In this document: piece after piece, positions 41,469 through 51,126 of the stretch | How the letters are laid out: every line of letters starts with the position of its first letter | How positions within the stretch are numbered: position 1 is the first letter of the stretch | DNA from: Verrucomicrobiales bacterium | Lineage (GTDB): Bacteria > Verrucomicrobiota > Verrucomicrobiia > Limisphaerales > UBA9464 | Assembly: GCA_016793645.1 (NCBI GenBank) | Contig: JAEUHD010000131.1 | Span: 1 to 59,474 of the forward strand | Length of the DNA stretch: 59,474 nucleotides | Direction: 5' to 3' | Position numbers and translations under genes: made by a program | Notes under the pieces: model-generated | The model's input: only the letters and a program-made list of their open reading frames with translations | Databases searched by the model: none | Told to the model about the DNA's origin: nothing

Positions 41469-41683
41469 GTTCGTAGTTCGGCCTTTAGGCCGTCGGCATC
41501 CCCGCCCACCCGCTGTCGTGTCGCCAAACCACAGGCTAAAGCCTGCACTACCAACGCCCGTTCGTAGTCCGGCCTTCAGGCTGTCGGCATCCCCGCCCGC
41601 CCGCTGTCGTGTCGCCAGACCACAGGCTAAAGCCTGCACTACCAACGCCTGTTCGTAGTCCCGCCTTCAGGCGGTCCTGTGGC
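41469..41683. repeat. 91-bp tandem repeat with internal inverted repeats (2.3 copies)
   Basis: Units start at 41469, 41560 and 41651 (period exactly 91 bp; the third is truncated by the DUF1501 gene end). Each opens with GTTCGTAGT followed by a small hairpin (GGCCTTTAGGCC or GGCCTTCAGGC) and closes with CAGGCTAAAGCCTG then CACTACCAACG. The two ends form an imperfect inverted repeat. The same architecture occurs once at 54882-54955, so this is a dispersed REP-like family. Confidence 0.85.
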
Positions 41684-43156
41684 TCAGGCCAGCACACCCC
41701 GAATCACCTGTCCCTCGACGTTCGTGAGCCGCCGCTGAATGCCGTTGTGCTCAAAGGTCAGCTTCTCGTGATCGAGTCCCAGCAGGTGGAGAATGGTGGC
41801 GTTGAAATCGTAAAGGCTGAGCACGTTTTCCACCGCCTTGCGTCCAAGCTCATCGGTCGCCCCGACGCTGACGCCCGCTTTGACTCCCGCCCCGGCCAGC
41901 CAGCAGGTGAAGCCGTCCGGATTGTGGTCCCGTCCCATCGACCCCTTTTGGAACATGGGCATCCGGCCGAATTCGGTGCACCACACGACAAGGGTTTCCT
42001 CCAGCAGTCCGCGTTCCCGCAGGTCGCGGATCAGGGCCGCCGCCGGCTGGTCCAGAATCGCTCCGTGGCGGTCGTACTGTTCCTTCAGCTTGTTGTGGCC
42101 GTCCCAGTTCAGCTCGCCGCCGCTGGCGTACGCGCCATTGAACAGTTGCACCATGCGGACGCCGCGTTCCACCAGGCGGCGGGCCAGGATGCAGTTTCGG
42201 GCGAAGGCGGCCTTGAGGGGAAGGCGGGAATCGTCCGCCCCATAGGCACGGAGCACAGGGGCGGGTTCCCCGGAGAGGTCCAGGATCTCGGGTACACTGA
42301 GTTGCATGCGGGCGGCCAACTCGTAGCTGGCAATGCGCGCCTCCAGCCGCCCGTCCTCCGGATGGGTTTCGAGATGCCGGGCATTCATCTGCTGCAACAG
42401 GTGCCGGGCGGTGGCGTCGGACTCCGGGCTGATCCCGGCCGGCGGCGTCAGGTGCCGGATCGGTTGGGAGGCGCTCATGGGAGTGCCCTGGAACACGGCG
42501 GGAAGGAATCCGGGACCCCAGTTGTTGGCCCCGGCCTGCGGAACGCCCCGGGGATCCGGAATCGCGACGTAGGCCGGCAGGTCCTGGCTCTCGCTGCCCA
42601 AGGCATAGCTGACCCACGAACCGAGGCTCGGGAATCCGTCGAGCACCGTGCCGGTGGAAAGGAAATTTTCGGCGGGCCCGTGCGTGTTGGACTTGCTCGT
42701 GAGGGAATGGATGAAGGCGATGTCATCCGTCAGTTCCGCGAGATGCGGAATCAGGTCCGAGACCCATTTCCCCGTCTCCCCGCGTGGACGAAACGGGTAC
42801 TGGGGCCGCGCCAGCTCGCCCGCGGGTCCCTGGAAGGTGACCGGCGGTCCGCCGGCCAGCGGCTTGCCGTCGTGCCGGATCAATTCCGGCTTGTAGTCCC
42901 ACGTCTCCAACTGGCTGACCGCACCGGCGCAGAAAATCATGATGACGTTTTTCGCAGGTGGACGAACCCGCGGCGGGCGTGGGGCAAACGGTCGCGCGGG
43001 ATCCACGGGAGGGCGGTCGGCCGCCAGGAGACCGTCTCCGCGCAACAATCCCGCAAGCGCCATGGATCCCATGGACGTGGCCGCTCCCGACAGAAACCGG
43101 CGCCGGTCGAGCAGGTGTCGTCCCGGGGGAAGCAGTCGAATGGGATCGCCGGTCAT
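41684..43156 (-). CDS. DUF1501 protein, Tat-exported
   Basis: A 490-residue DUF1501 (sulfatase-like fold) protein. The twin-arginine signal is visible near the N-terminus ([20 protein letters not shown]). Family segments are [100 protein letters not shown] text around 42000-42070, and [23 protein letters not shown]1501 is nearly always encoded next to a PSD1 (DUF1549/1553) gene in Planctomycetes and Verrucomicrobia, as here; the ATGA overlap at 43153-43156 couples them. The role is unknown. Confidence 0.93.
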   Translation of the reverse strand: MTGDPIRLLPPGRHLLDRRRFLSGAATSMGSMALAGLLRGDGLLAADRPPVDPARPFAPRPPRVRPPAKNVIMIFCAGAVSQLETWDYKPELIRHDGKPLAGGPPVTFQGPAGELARPQYPFRPRGETGKWVSDLIPHLAELTDDIAFIHSLTSKSNTHGPAENFLSTGTVLDGFPSLGSWVSYALGSESQDLPAYVAIPDPRGVPQAGANNWGPGFLPAVFQGTPMSASQPIRHLTPPAGISPESDATARHLLQQMNARHLETHPEDGRLEARIASYELAARMQLSVPEILDLSGEPAPVLRAYGADDSRLPLKAAFARNCILARRLVERGVRMVQLFNGAYASGGELNWDGHNKLKEQYDRHGAILDQPAAALIRDLRERGLLEETLVVWCTEFGRMPMFQKGSMGRDHNPDGFTCWLAGAGVKAGVSVGATDELGRKAVENVLSLYDFNATILHLLGLDHEKLTFEHNGIQRRLTNVEGQVIRGVLA

Positions 43157-45624
43157 GGCAGGAAGAGGAATTCGCTGGAGTTGAACAGCGCACGGCACAG
43201 GGGTTCGGCTCCGAGGCGGGCCACGGCGTCGCGGGCGTCGGCGAGTTCGCCCGGAGCCGGTTCCCGTCCGAGCGCAATCCGGTAGGCCAGTCGAACCTGT
43301 CGGGTCGGATCGTCGCCGGCTTCCTGCCGGATCCGCCGCGCGAAGGCAGCGGACTGTTCCGCAGTGAAGGTGCTGTTGAACAGATTGAGCGCCTGGATCG
43401 GGGTGGTGGATTCCCGGCGTCGCGGGGTGCTCTGTCCGGCGTCCGGACAATCAAACGCGCCGAACACCGCCTCCGGCTCGCGGCGTACCTTGTGGGCGTA
43501 CACCATGCGCCGCAGTCCGGACACCGGAAAGGACTCCACCGGCTTGAATCCACTGAGGCCGCCCCGCAGGTCAAAGAGATCGAATCCGGGTCCGTACATG
43601 GCCGCATTCAAATTGCCCGCGGCGGACAACATGGCATCGCGCAGCGACTCCGCCTCCATCCGGCGCGAGGGAAATCGCCAGAGGAGTCGCGATTCCGCGT
43701 CCCGCGACAGCGCCACCGGGTTTCCCCGGGAGCTTTGCCGGTAGGTGGCGGACAGCACGATGAGCCGGTGGAGATGTTTGGTCGATTCCCCGGAGCGTTG
43801 GAACTCCCCGGCGAGCCAGTCGAGCAATTCGGGATGCGTGGGGCGGACGCCGTTCCGTCCGAAATCACTGGGGGTCGGCACGAGGCCGGCGCCGAAATGG
43901 CCCTGCCAGATGCGGTTCACCCACACCCGGCCGGTGAGGGGATTCCGGGGATCCGTGAGCCACTGCGCCAGCGCGGTGCGACGGGCGGATTCGTTCGCGT
44001 CTCCCGGGACGTGGCAGAGGCCCAGCACCGCGGGAACGCCCGGTTGAACCTCCTCCCCCGGTTGTTCCGGATCTCCCCGCCGCAGCATGTGAGTCGTATC
44101 GGGTGCCCGGAAGAGTCCCGCGAAGGCGCGCTGGCCGCCGTCGAGTTCCTTGGCGGTGGCTTCCAGGCGTCGCCGCTCGCGCAGCGTCGGGGCGGCCTCG
44201 GGCGCCACGATCGAGAAGGGGTCCGGGGGAGTGGTACCGGCCAAAAAGCGCGTCCGATCCGAGGAGTCCGCCACACAGATCCAATCCCCGCCGTCGACAG
44301 CCACCTCCACGCGATAGTCGGTGGCGAGGCGGTCGTCGAACTGGCCCTCACGATCGCGGCCCCAGAGGACGCGGTCCACGATGTGTTCCTTGGGGAACTC
44401 GAGCACGATCCAGCCGCGGCCCTTCTCGTTGGACATCCAGCTCCGGGAATTGCCGTAGCGTCCATCGTGGATGTGTCGCAGTTCGTGACGGTCGGGAACC
44501 ACGGTGTCGCCGGACGACGTGGCGCGCGTGCCCTCGGATGCAGCCGCGACATTACGATCCTCCGGGTCCAGAACCTCGATCTCGTCGAGACAGGGCTCGA
44601 GTGAATTGGTCTCCCGGATGGTGAATCGGACCCGGCGCGCGGCGACGGGTTGAAACCGTTCGATGTTGAGTCGTCCATTGACGCAGACGCGGTTTGTTTC
44701 CGAACGGGCCGCGGGAACATGGCGGGTGATCTGGCGCTGGAGAGCGGCGATGCGATCCGCAACCCGGACCGCCTCCGCGCGGCGCGCCTCCGAATCGGGG
44801 TCATGCAGGTCGCGCTCCCCGTACTCAACCCCGGCGAAGAAGGCCTGCATCGCGTAGTACTCGCGCTGGGACACGGGATCAAACTTGTGATCGTGGCAGC
44901 GGGCGCAGCCGATGCTCAAACCCAGAAAGGTCTGGCCGGTGTTGACCACGATTTCGTCCAGGGAGTCCTGGCGGGCGAGCCGGATGGACGGCTCATCCTT
45001 GCCAATCTGCCCGGGAAGCAGCACCGAAGCCGTCACCAGGAATCCGGTGGCGGCATCCTCACCGAGCAAGTCGCCGCAGAGTTGCTCCCGCACGAACCGG
45101 CCATACGGGGTGTCCCGGCTGAAGGCGCGGATCACGTAGTCGCGGTAGGGCCACGCATTGGGACGCTCGGTGTTGACCTCGAAACCGTGGGTGTCGGCGT
45201 AGCGGACGACGTCCAGCCAGTGCTGGGCCCAGCGTTCGCCATATCGCGGGGACGCCAGCAAGCGATCCACGACGCGCACTTCGGCGGCCGGATCGGTGGA
45301 GTTGATGAAGGCATCCAACTCGGAGGGTTGTGGGGGAATCCCGGTGAGGTCGAGGGTCACGCGGCGGAGCCATTCGGCTCGGGTTGCCGAAGGGGAAGGC
45401 GTCAATCCTTCGGCTTCGAGGCGAGCGAGGATGAACCGGTCGATCGAATTCAGCGGCCACCGCGAGTCCCGGGTTTCGGGAATCGGGGATTCCCGGACGG
45501 CTTCAAACGACCAGTGATGCGCTGCGGGGGGAGGGGAGCCTTCCGGTCCCGCGAACAGAGGCGCGCCGGCTGCCGGGCCGAGGCCCAGCAGTCCGGCCAG
45601 CAGGATCCAGCGCCCGGGGTGCAT
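43153..45624 (-). CDS. PSD1-type protein (DUF1549-DUF1553) with inserted discoidin-like domain
   Basis: An 823-residue exported protein; the N-terminal signal ends near AAGAPLFAG. The DUF1549 domain (about residues 55-275) has [35 protein letters not shown] and the C-x-x-C-H motif [21 protein letters not shown] domain resembling F5/8 type C (about 330-470; [40 protein letters not shown]) is inserted. DUF1553 (about 555-815) has [40 protein letters not shown] and [18 protein letters not shown]. Such proteins are thought to act at the surface in polysaccharide handling. No cytochrome c (PSCyt1) domain precedes it. Confidence 0.92.
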   Translation of the reverse strand: MHPGRWILLAGLLGLGPAAGAPLFAGPEGSPPPAAHHWSFEAVRESPIPETRDSRWPLNSIDRFILARLEAEGLTPSPSATRAEWLRRVTLDLTGIPPQPSELDAFINSTDPAAEVRVVDRLLASPRYGERWAQHWLDVVRYADTHGFEVNTERPNAWPYRDYVIRAFSRDTPYGRFVREQLCGDLLGEDAATGFLVTASVLLPGQIGKDEPSIRLARQDSLDEIVVNTGQTFLGLSIGCARCHDHKFDPVSQREYYAMQAFFAGVEYGERDLHDPDSEARRAEAVRVADRIAALQRQITRHVPAARSETNRVCVNGRLNIERFQPVAARRVRFTIRETNSLEPCLDEIEVLDPEDRNVAAASEGTRATSSGDTVVPDRHELRHIHDGRYGNSRSWMSNEKGRGWIVLEFPKEHIVDRVLWGRDREGQFDDRLATDYRVEVAVDGGDWICVADSSDRTRFLAGTTPPDPFSIVAPEAAPTLRERRRLEATAKELDGGQRAFAGLFRAPDTTHMLRRGDPEQPGEEVQPGVPAVLGLCHVPGDANESARRTALAQWLTDPRNPLTGRVWVNRIWQGHFGAGLVPTPSDFGRNGVRPTHPELLDWLAGEFQRSGESTKHLHRLIVLSATYRQSSRGNPVALSRDAESRLLWRFPSRRMEAESLRDAMLSAAGNLNAAMYGPGFDLFDLRGGLSGFKPVESFPVSGLRRMVYAHKVRREPEAVFGAFDCPDAGQSTPRRRESTTPIQALNLFNSTFTAEQSAAFARRIRQEAGDDPTRQVRLAYRIALGREPAPGELADARDAVARLGAEPLCRALFNSSEFLFLP

Positions 45625-45660
45625 GCGACTCCCCTAGCGGGTTCATCGGAAAACGCGAGA

Positions 45661-45758
45661 GGGAATTGGGGATTGGTCGGTGGTCAGTGGTCAGTGGTCA
45701 GTGGTCAGTGGTCAGTGGTCAGTGGTCAGTGGTCAGTGGTCAGTGGTCAGTGGTCAGT
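45661..45758. repeat. Heptanucleotide tandem array, left copy
   Basis: Fourteen consecutive heptamers in perfect phase: GGGAATT, GGGGATT, GGTCGGT, then GGTCAGT eleven times. The array overlaps the last 12 bp of the adjoining kinase-like frame, supplying its final codons and TGA. It is related to the array at 46788-46857. Confidence 0.95.
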
Positions 45759-46814
45759 GGTGGCACGTGACTGTTTCAATAGTTTCTTCACCCATCGTTT
45801 GGACGTCAGTTGTTCCAAGTCACTGCGCAGGGCTGCGGCGCATGAACAGTGGGTGCTTACCCTCGGCTCGTACGCTCGGTTGAGGATGGTGATCAGTTCC
45901 TCGTTGAGTGCGGCGGCGGGACCCCTTTGAAGGTCGATTGGAATCTCGGGGAACTGTTGACCACTGAATCCGGTCAACGCGTTGTATAGGACGTCAATGA
46001 GCGCCAGGAGGTCGGCAAAAGGCGCGTTCACCGATGGGAGGGTTGCGTAGGCTCTGACCACGTAGGGCGGGCAGTCGTCGCCAGGGGAGGTCTGGACTAA
46101 ACTGTGCACTCTTCCAAACTTGGGGAGGCCATTCACAAAAAGGATCTTCGAGGCTGTGAAGGGACTGCACGCCAGTCCGTGGGCGTGGAGATCGGCCAAC
46201 GCTTCGGACAGGGCGAGTCCAAGTTCCAAGACACGCACTACGGGCATGCGCCCTCCTTTGAGATCCGAATGAAGCGTGCGGGGAGAGTAATCAGGCAGGA
46301 GGACGAGTGAGTCATTGTTTTCGGAGATCAGCGCCGGGTTTCCGGCCTCCGTCTGATTACGGATGGCTGACCAAGTGCTACTTCTGCCCGGCGTCGCCGG
46401 GTCGGCCAACTCCATCACGTAGTAGAAATAGCCCGCGGTTTCGTCGCGTCCCACGTGGAAGAGAGCGAGTTGACTCGGATGCGAACGGGAGACGGCTTCG
46501 AACTTCAGAATTCCCTCGAACTCGCGCTGATACGGCCGTTCGTCGGAAAACGTGCTGCGGTAGATGATCTTGACCGCCCGAAAGACATTCGTCGCGGTGC
46601 TCCGTGCGAGCCACACGTCGCCGTAAGCTCCTGATCCAATCCGATGCTGCAACTGGTAGTCCGGAATCGTGGGTGGGGCCGCGGATCGCTGCGCCTCCGG
46701 GCGGGCCGAGGCGGATTCGTCACCCGGATGGGAACCGGACGTGTTCACGGAAGGACGGTACTGGAAACGACGGGACGGGGAAGGCTGGGGAATTGGGAAT
46801 TGGGAATTGGTCAC
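45747..46814 (-). CDS. Degenerate protein-kinase-fold protein (pseudokinase)
   Basis: A 355-residue protein with an Hanks-type kinase fold. The N-lobe keeps the glycine loop (GSGAYGDVWLAR, residues 60-71) and the ATP-anchoring Lys82 (FRAVKIIY). The C-lobe is degenerate. Where related kinases have HRD-x-K-x-x-N, this one has CSPFTASK (residues 216-223), losing the catalytic Asp, Lys and Asn. The DFG position reads FGRVHS (233-238), losing the Mg-binding Asp. It should not transfer phosphate, though it may bind nucleotide. The first about 10 and last 4 codons lie in heptanucleotide arrays. The start (GTG 46814) is uncertain; a start further in is possible. No signal or membrane segment is evident. 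Confidence 0.8.
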   Translation of the reverse strand: MTNSQFPIPQPSPSRRFQYRPSVNTSGSHPGDESASARPEAQRSAAPPTIPDYQLQHRIGSGAYGDVWLARSTATNVFRAVKIIYRSTFSDERPYQREFEGILKFEAVSRSHPSQLALFHVGRDETAGYFYYVMELADPATPGRSSTWSAIRNQTEAGNPALISENNDSLVLLPDYSPRTLHSDLKGGRMPVVRVLELGLALSEALADLHAHGLACSPFTASKILFVNGLPKFGRVHSLVQTSPGDDCPPYVVRAYATLPSVNAPFADLLALIDVLYNALTGFSGQQFPEIPIDLQRGPAAALNEELITILNRAYEPRVSTHCSCAAALRSDLEQLTSKRWVKKLLKQSRATTDH

Positions 46815-46857
46815 TGGTCACTGGTCACTGGTCACTGAACACTGAACACTGAACACT
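46788..46857. repeat. Heptanucleotide tandem array, right copy
   Basis: Ten heptamers in perfect phase: GGGAATT three times, GGTCACT four times, GAACACT three times. It follows the same order of motif types as 45661-45758 and overlaps the 5' end of the kinase-like frame. Confidence 0.95.
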
Positions 46858-47028
46858 GCGCGGTGGATCGTGTGCGCTGCGCGAGATTGAATCCGGCATT
46901 GACCGAGGGGAATGGGCGGGAGGAGGATGATTGTAAGGTGGGGAGGAAACTCTGCGTTCTTTACTCACCGAGCCGGAATCCCAGGGCTCAATACCGTCAT
47001 CGTTTGCAGTCACCAAAGCATCCTCTCC

Positions 47029-47634
47029 ATGTCCAAGAAATCCGCTCCCTCGCTGCGTCCCCGTCCCGTCAAGGAACTGGAACCCGCCGGAACCAAGTAC
47101 GTGTCTCCCGAACGCTTCCGGGCGGACCTCAAGCCGGGAAGCATTCTCGATCTGTTGGGAGGTGGATTGGAGGAGTTCTCATTCGGTCCGATTGAGACGT
47201 TGTCGCCCGGGAAGACCTTGGGGAAGGGACGGACCAACCTGACCCTGATCGAATCCACCATTGTCCAGGTGGACACAACCCCCCCGGCACCGCCGTTCGC
47301 GAACTTCGACAAGACAAAGTCGGAGCGGAAGCCCGCAATTCAGATGCACTTTGACCCCGCCGCCTACGGCTTTACGTCCCCGCAGACGTTCATCATGGAA
47401 TTTACCTTGTCCGTGGTCGGGACCGCCTCCTTCAACCTGGTGGCCGGACCTGCGGGTGTGAACATTACCGGCGTGGGGGCGCGCAACCTCAGTGGCAATG
47501 TCCGGGTTTCCATTGTGTTTCATCGCCTGTCGCCGGGGCAGCAGGTCTTTGGTTTCATTGAGCAGACCTCCGGGGGGGTGTGGACCTGGTTTCAGACCCA
47601 GATCAAACTCCCGCCGTTGGTGCTGTCGCGTTGA
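47029..47634 (+). CDS. Hypothetical protein
   Basis: A 201-residue protein that I do not recognise. The N-terminus is basic and Pro-rich (SKKSAPSLRPRPVKELEPAG), with no signal peptide. The C-terminal two thirds is beta-rich, with FIMEFTLSVVGTASFNLVAG, NITGVGARNLSGNVRVSIVF and a final aromatic segment (VWTWFQTQIKLP). It could be a small jelly-roll or C2-like domain. It lies alone between the heptanucleotide array and the convergent VOC gene. The ATG at 47029 is preferred over an upstream in-frame start because coding character begins there. Confidence 0.6.
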   Translation: MSKKSAPSLRPRPVKELEPAGTKYVSPERFRADLKPGSILDLLGGGLEEFSFGPIETLSPGKTLGKGRTNLTLIESTIVQVDTTPPAPPFANFDKTKSERKPAIQMHFDPAAYGFTSPQTFIMEFTLSVVGTASFNLVAGPAGVNITGVGARNLSGNVRVSIVFHRLSPGQQVFGFIEQTSGGVWTWFQTQIKLPPLVLSR

Positions 47635-47671
47635 ATAGGCGCCTCCTCCCGTCGGCGGCTACGGAATTGGT

Positions 47672-48091
47672 TCAACGGGCCACCGTGACCATCCAGCCGA
47701 GGCCGAATTTGTCCGTGACCATGCCGAAGCGCGGAGACCAGAAGGTTTTCGCCATCGGCATGCGCACCTGGCCTCCCTCCGACAATGCGGCGAAGGCCCG
47801 ATCGGCTTCGGCTTCGGTGGGAAGGGCCAGTGAGAGATTGAAGCCGTCAAAGCGCGAGGTGGTGTCGCATCCATCGGATCCCATCAAGGTGGTGCCCCCG
47901 ATCTGGAACGTGACGTGCATGACCTTCTCCTCGAATCCAGGAGCAAGAACGCCGGGCGGCATGGCGTCGGGATTCTCCTTGTACCGCATCAGGAACAGCA
48001 CCGATGCACCGACTGCGGTGCGGTAGAATTCGAGGGCTTCGTCACAACGGCCGGCGAAGAACAGGTACGGTTGGACCAGGGCGGTGCTCAT
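47672..48091 (-). CDS. VOC family protein (PhnB/glyoxalase-like)
   Basis: A 139-residue protein of the vicinal-oxygen-chelate superfamily, PhnB-like branch. Recognisable segments are QPYLFFAGRCDEALEFYRTA at the start, MHVTFQIGGTTLMGSDG, the TEAEADRAFAALSEGGQVRM helix, WSPRFGMVTDKFGLGWMV at the end. These are usually dimers of two beta-alpha-beta-beta-beta units; many in this branch lack full metal sites. Substrate unknown. The gene is the last of a minus-strand operon, 67 bp after ksgA. Confidence 0.88.
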   Translation of the reverse strand: MSTALVQPYLFFAGRCDEALEFYRTAVGASVLFLMRYKENPDAMPPGVLAPGFEEKVMHVTFQIGGTTLMGSDGCDTTSRFDGFNLSLALPTEAEADRAFAALSEGGQVRMPMAKTFWSPRFGMVTDKFGLGWMVTVAR

Positions 48092-48158
48092 GGAAGTGTC
48101 TTGAGAAGGAGTTCGGAGAAGCAGTATCGGCCCCGGAACTGAAACGCCATCGCGAAGA

Positions 48159-49016
48159 TCACGTCGAGGAGGAAGTCCCTTCAGAAGCGTCCGCGGCCTG
48201 CAGTCCCTGCGCCAGCGCGGCGAATTGGACCGGGCTGATCGTTTCCGCACGGGCGTCCGTCGGAATTCCTGCGGCGGACATTGCCGACTCGACCCGGGCC
48301 GGGGGCCAGGAGGCGGACAACAGCTTGCGCATCATTTTCCGGCGTTGGGAGAACGCTTGTTTGACGGCGCGGACATAGGTGGACAACGCCTGATCCGAAA
48401 CCAGCGGCGTCCCGCGCCGGGTCAGAGTGAGGCACGCGGACTCGACATCGGGCGGCGGATGAAAGCAGGAGGAGGGAATCTTGAAGCTCGCACCGGCGGC
48501 ATAGCGGGCCGCGATGAGCAGGGTAAGGACGCCGTAATCCTCGGTGCCTGGAGCCGCGCCCAGCCTTCGGATGACCTCCCACTGCAGGGTCACCACCATT
48601 CGGGACGGAGGGAGGGGAGCCAGGGCCAGTTCCACCAGGATCGGGGAACCCACGGAGTACGGAAGGTTCGCCACCAACTTGGTGGTGCTCCAGTCCCGCG
48701 GAGTTTCTCGCAACCACGCCAGCGCATCCGCCTGCACCAGCGTGAAGTTCGGTTCCCCGCCGAACCGTTCCTTCAGAATCTCCACCAATCTTCGGTCCAC
48801 CTCCACGGCGGTGACCGGATTGCCGCGGGCGAGCAGCAACTCCGTCAGCGGACCCAGTCCCGGGCCGATTTCGAGGAGGGAATCCCCGGGCACGATCCCG
48901 GCGGCGTCGGCAATGCGCCGGAGTTGATTGCCGTCATGGAGGAAGTTTTGGCCGAGCGATTTCGTCAGGACGATTCCGCGGGTCTCCAGCCAGCGCCGCA
49001 TTTCGCCGAGGGTCAT
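48159..49016 (-). CDS. rsmA: 16S rRNA (adenine(1518)-N(6)/adenine(1519)-N(6))-dimethyltransferase
   Basis: A 285-residue KsgA/RsmA enzyme that dimethylates the two adjacent adenines in helix 45 of 16S rRNA. Motifs are TKSLGQNFLHDGNQLRRIAD, the SAM site LLEIGPGLGPLTELLLARG, TAVEVDRRLVEIL, the catalytic KLVANLPYSVGSPILVEL, LQWEVIRRLGAAPGTEDYG and the C-terminal AFSQRRKMMRKLL. The start ATG overlaps the aminotransferase stop (ATGA). Confidence 0.95.
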   Translation of the reverse strand: MTLGEMRRWLETRGIVLTKSLGQNFLHDGNQLRRIADAAGIVPGDSLLEIGPGLGPLTELLLARGNPVTAVEVDRRLVEILKERFGGEPNFTLVQADALAWLRETPRDWSTTKLVANLPYSVGSPILVELALAPLPPSRMVVTLQWEVIRRLGAAPGTEDYGVLTLLIAARYAAGASFKIPSSCFHPPPDVESACLTLTRRGTPLVSDQALSTYVRAVKQAFSQRRKMMRKLLSASWPPARVESAMSAAGIPTDARAETISPVQFAALAQGLQAADASEGTSSST

Positions 49017-50344
49017 GCCGTCAGCCTCCCCAGGACCGTCGCCAGGGTCCGCACGCAGCGGTCCAATGCTCTTCGCGAAATGGTCAAGGGCGGTGTCAGG
49101 CTGATCACCTCGCCGTGCGCGCCTTCGGGAAGCAGAATGTAGCCGCGCCCGAGGAGTTCCTGGACCGCCGCGAGACTGAGGTCGCCTGCGGGGGAACCAC
49201 TGGCATGGCGCAGTTCGATGCCCGCCATGAGCCCCACGCCCCGGGATTCCAGACGGAGGCTTCCGAGGGTCCGGGGCAGGGCCTGAAGCCTTTCGAGCAG
49301 CCAGCGTCCCTCCACTGCGCTGCGCTGGACAAGTCCGCGGGTCCGCAGTTCACGAATCTGCGCGAGCGCCATGGCGCAGCCCACGGGATGTCCGAGGAAG
49401 GTGCTGGTGTGGCGCGCCTCGCCCTTCGACGGAGGCCAGGCTGCCTCCATCAGGTCGGAGCGTCCCACACAGGCGCTCAACGGGAAGCCGCCCGTGAGTG
49501 CCTTGCCGAGGCAAATGAGGTCGGGAACCACCCCGCTGTGCTCGCAGGCGAACCACCGGCCCGTGCGGCCGAATCCGGTGTAGATCTCGTCCACGATGAG
49601 TAGCGCCCCGGACTCATCGGCGAGTTTCCGAAGCAGGGGCAGGAATCCCGCGGGGGGAATCCGGATGCCTCCGCGGGCCTGCATCGGTTCCACGAGGATC
49701 GCCCCAACGGATCGCCTTCGGAGCGCGCGACGGAGCAGCGGTTCCATCGTTTCCCACGGACAGGTGTCTTCGGATCGCGACTCTCCTGCTTCGGGCCACG
49801 GCAGGAATTCCGCGAAACCGCCGAGCTGATCCTGGAAGGGTTTCCGGAACAGGTCGCGGTGGGTGACGTTGAGGGTGCCGTAGCCGAGTCCGTGGTACGC
49901 CCCGCGGAAGGCGAGCACGCCCCGGCGTCCGGTGGCCAGGCGCGCCGTCTTCAACGCGGCTTCAACGGCTTCGAATCCCGAATTGGTGAGCACGGTGCGG
50001 CCGCGAAGGGGGTGCGAGGATCGGGCGGTCCAGCGTTCAAACGTCAGTCGGCTGAGTTCGCGGACCAGGTCCGCCTTGAGCGCGTGCGGGTGCACATCGC
50101 CCATGGCGTGCAGCAGGCGATCCATCTGGCGTTTCGCGGCGCGCACCACGGCGGGATTCGCATGGCCGGCGGCGGCGACGCCGAAGGCGGCGGTGAGATC
50201 CGTGTAGCGGCGTCCGTCAGCGTCGGTGATGGTGCAGTTGCGGGCCCGCTCCCAGACGATGGGCCAGGCGCCGCCGGGATCGAGGAATGTGACGTCCGGC
50301 GACTCGAACTCGCGGAGCCGGCCCAGGGTTTGGCGGGAGGTCAT
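49013..50344 (-). CDS. Class III pyridoxal-phosphate aminotransferase
   Basis: A 443-residue fold-type I aminotransferase of the GabT/ArgD/acetylornithine class. Characteristic segments are DADGRRYTDLTAAFGVAAAG, GRTVLTNSGFEAVEAALKTA, FRGAYHGLGYGTLNV, ILVEPMQARGGIRIPPAGFL, LIVDEIYTGFGRTGRWFACE and the PLP-lysine segment LICLGKALTGGFPLSACVG. The amine substrate cannot be inferred; 4-aminobutyrate or a diamine are possible. It lies 4 bp after queE and overlaps ksgA by 4 bp. Confidence 0.9.
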   Translation of the reverse strand: MTSRQTLGRLREFESPDVTFLDPGGAWPIVWERARNCTITDADGRRYTDLTAAFGVAAAGHANPAVVRAAKRQMDRLLHAMGDVHPHALKADLVRELSRLTFERWTARSSHPLRGRTVLTNSGFEAVEAALKTARLATGRRGVLAFRGAYHGLGYGTLNVTHRDLFRKPFQDQLGGFAEFLPWPEAGESRSEDTCPWETMEPLLRRALRRRSVGAILVEPMQARGGIRIPPAGFLPLLRKLADESGALLIVDEIYTGFGRTGRWFACEHSGVVPDLICLGKALTGGFPLSACVGRSDLMEAAWPPSKGEARHTSTFLGHPVGCAMALAQIRELRTRGLVQRSAVEGRWLLERLQALPRTLGSLRLESRGVGLMAGIELRHASGSPAGDLSLAAVQELLGRGYILLPEGAHGEVISLTPPLTISRRALDRCVRTLATVLGRLTA

Positions 50345-50348
50345 GCGG

Positions 50349-51086
50349 TCACACGCCCTTCTGGTCGGGGGGCCAGATGAACTTGTGCATCTGGAGCTGG
50401 AACCGCACGGGCAGCCGGTCGGCGACGATGGCCTCGACGAGTTCCTGTCGTGAGATCGGGGTTTGGTTCGCGGGCGGCGACTTCAACGATGGATCCTTCT
50501 GGTGCGGGAGCAGCGGGGCGACCCAGGAGAAGAGCAGGGGACAACGCTCCGCGAGGTGATGCTCGGCGATCACCTGGCGCGACCAGTCGTAGTCCTCGCG
50601 GGACCCGATCACGAACTTCACCTCGTCCGTGGCCTTGAGCCGGGCGATGTTCTCCCAGCGGTTCCGGGACACCTCGCCGCTGCCGGGCGTCTTGAGGTCC
50701 ATGATGCAGCGTACCCGCGGATCCAGGATCCCGAGGTCGTGGGCGCCGCTGGTCTCCACCAGCACGGTGAACCCGGCGTCGCAGAGGGCGCGCATGACGT
50801 CCGCCGAGCCGGACTGGAGCAGCGGTTCGCCGCCGGTGAATTCGACCAGGGGCAGGCGATGTCCTGCAATGGAGGTGCCGGAGTAGCCTGCGGCCAGGCG
50901 GTGAACCTCGGTGAGGATCTCCTCGTGGGTTTGGCGCCGTCCCCCGGTGAACGCGTAGGCGGTGTCGCAATACGAGCAGCGCAGGTTGCATCCGGTCAGC
51001 CGGACGAAGACGCAGGGGAGCCCGGCGAAGGTGCTTTCGCCCTGGAGGCTCAGATAGATCTCGTTGACGACGAGGGACGCCGGCAT
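50349..51086 (-). CDS. queE: 7-carboxy-7-deazaguanine synthase QueE
   Basis: A 245-residue radical-SAM enzyme in queuosine/7-deazaguanine synthesis that turns CPH4 into CDG. The N-terminal LSLQGESTFAGLPCVFVRLT and CNLRCSYCDTAYAF hold the radical-SAM C-x3-C-x2-C cluster motif. The SAM-binding VEFTGGEPLLQSG, VLVETSGAHD and the C-terminal RFQLQMHKFIWPP are also typical. The first gene of the minus-strand operon. No queC, queD or queF is in the window. Confidence 0.93.
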   Translation of the reverse strand: MPASLVVNEIYLSLQGESTFAGLPCVFVRLTGCNLRCSYCDTAYAFTGGRRQTHEEILTEVHRLAAGYSGTSIAGHRLPLVEFTGGEPLLQSGSADVMRALCDAGFTVLVETSGAHDLGILDPRVRCIMDLKTPGSGEVSRNRWENIARLKATDEVKFVIGSREDYDWSRQVIAEHHLAERCPLLFSWVAPLLPHQKDPSLKSPPANQTPISRQELVEAIVADRLPVRFQLQMHKFIWPPDQKGV

Positions 51087-51126
51087 GGCGCGAGGCTATC
51101 GGGAACAAGGCGTTCCGGGAAGAAAT

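Noticed and set aside
39659..41476. A 605-codon plus-strand frame
   Set aside because: It is antisense to the beta-helix protein, which has a signal peptide and repeated coil motifs.
41469..41683. 91-bp tandem units as a CRISPR or coding repeat
   Set aside because: There are no variable spacers, the repeats contain inverted arms, and the frames across them are not maintained (91 is not a multiple of 3).
45661..46857. Tandem repeats as a possible CRISPR array
   Set aside because: The units are 7 bp, contiguous, without spacers, and no cas genes are present.
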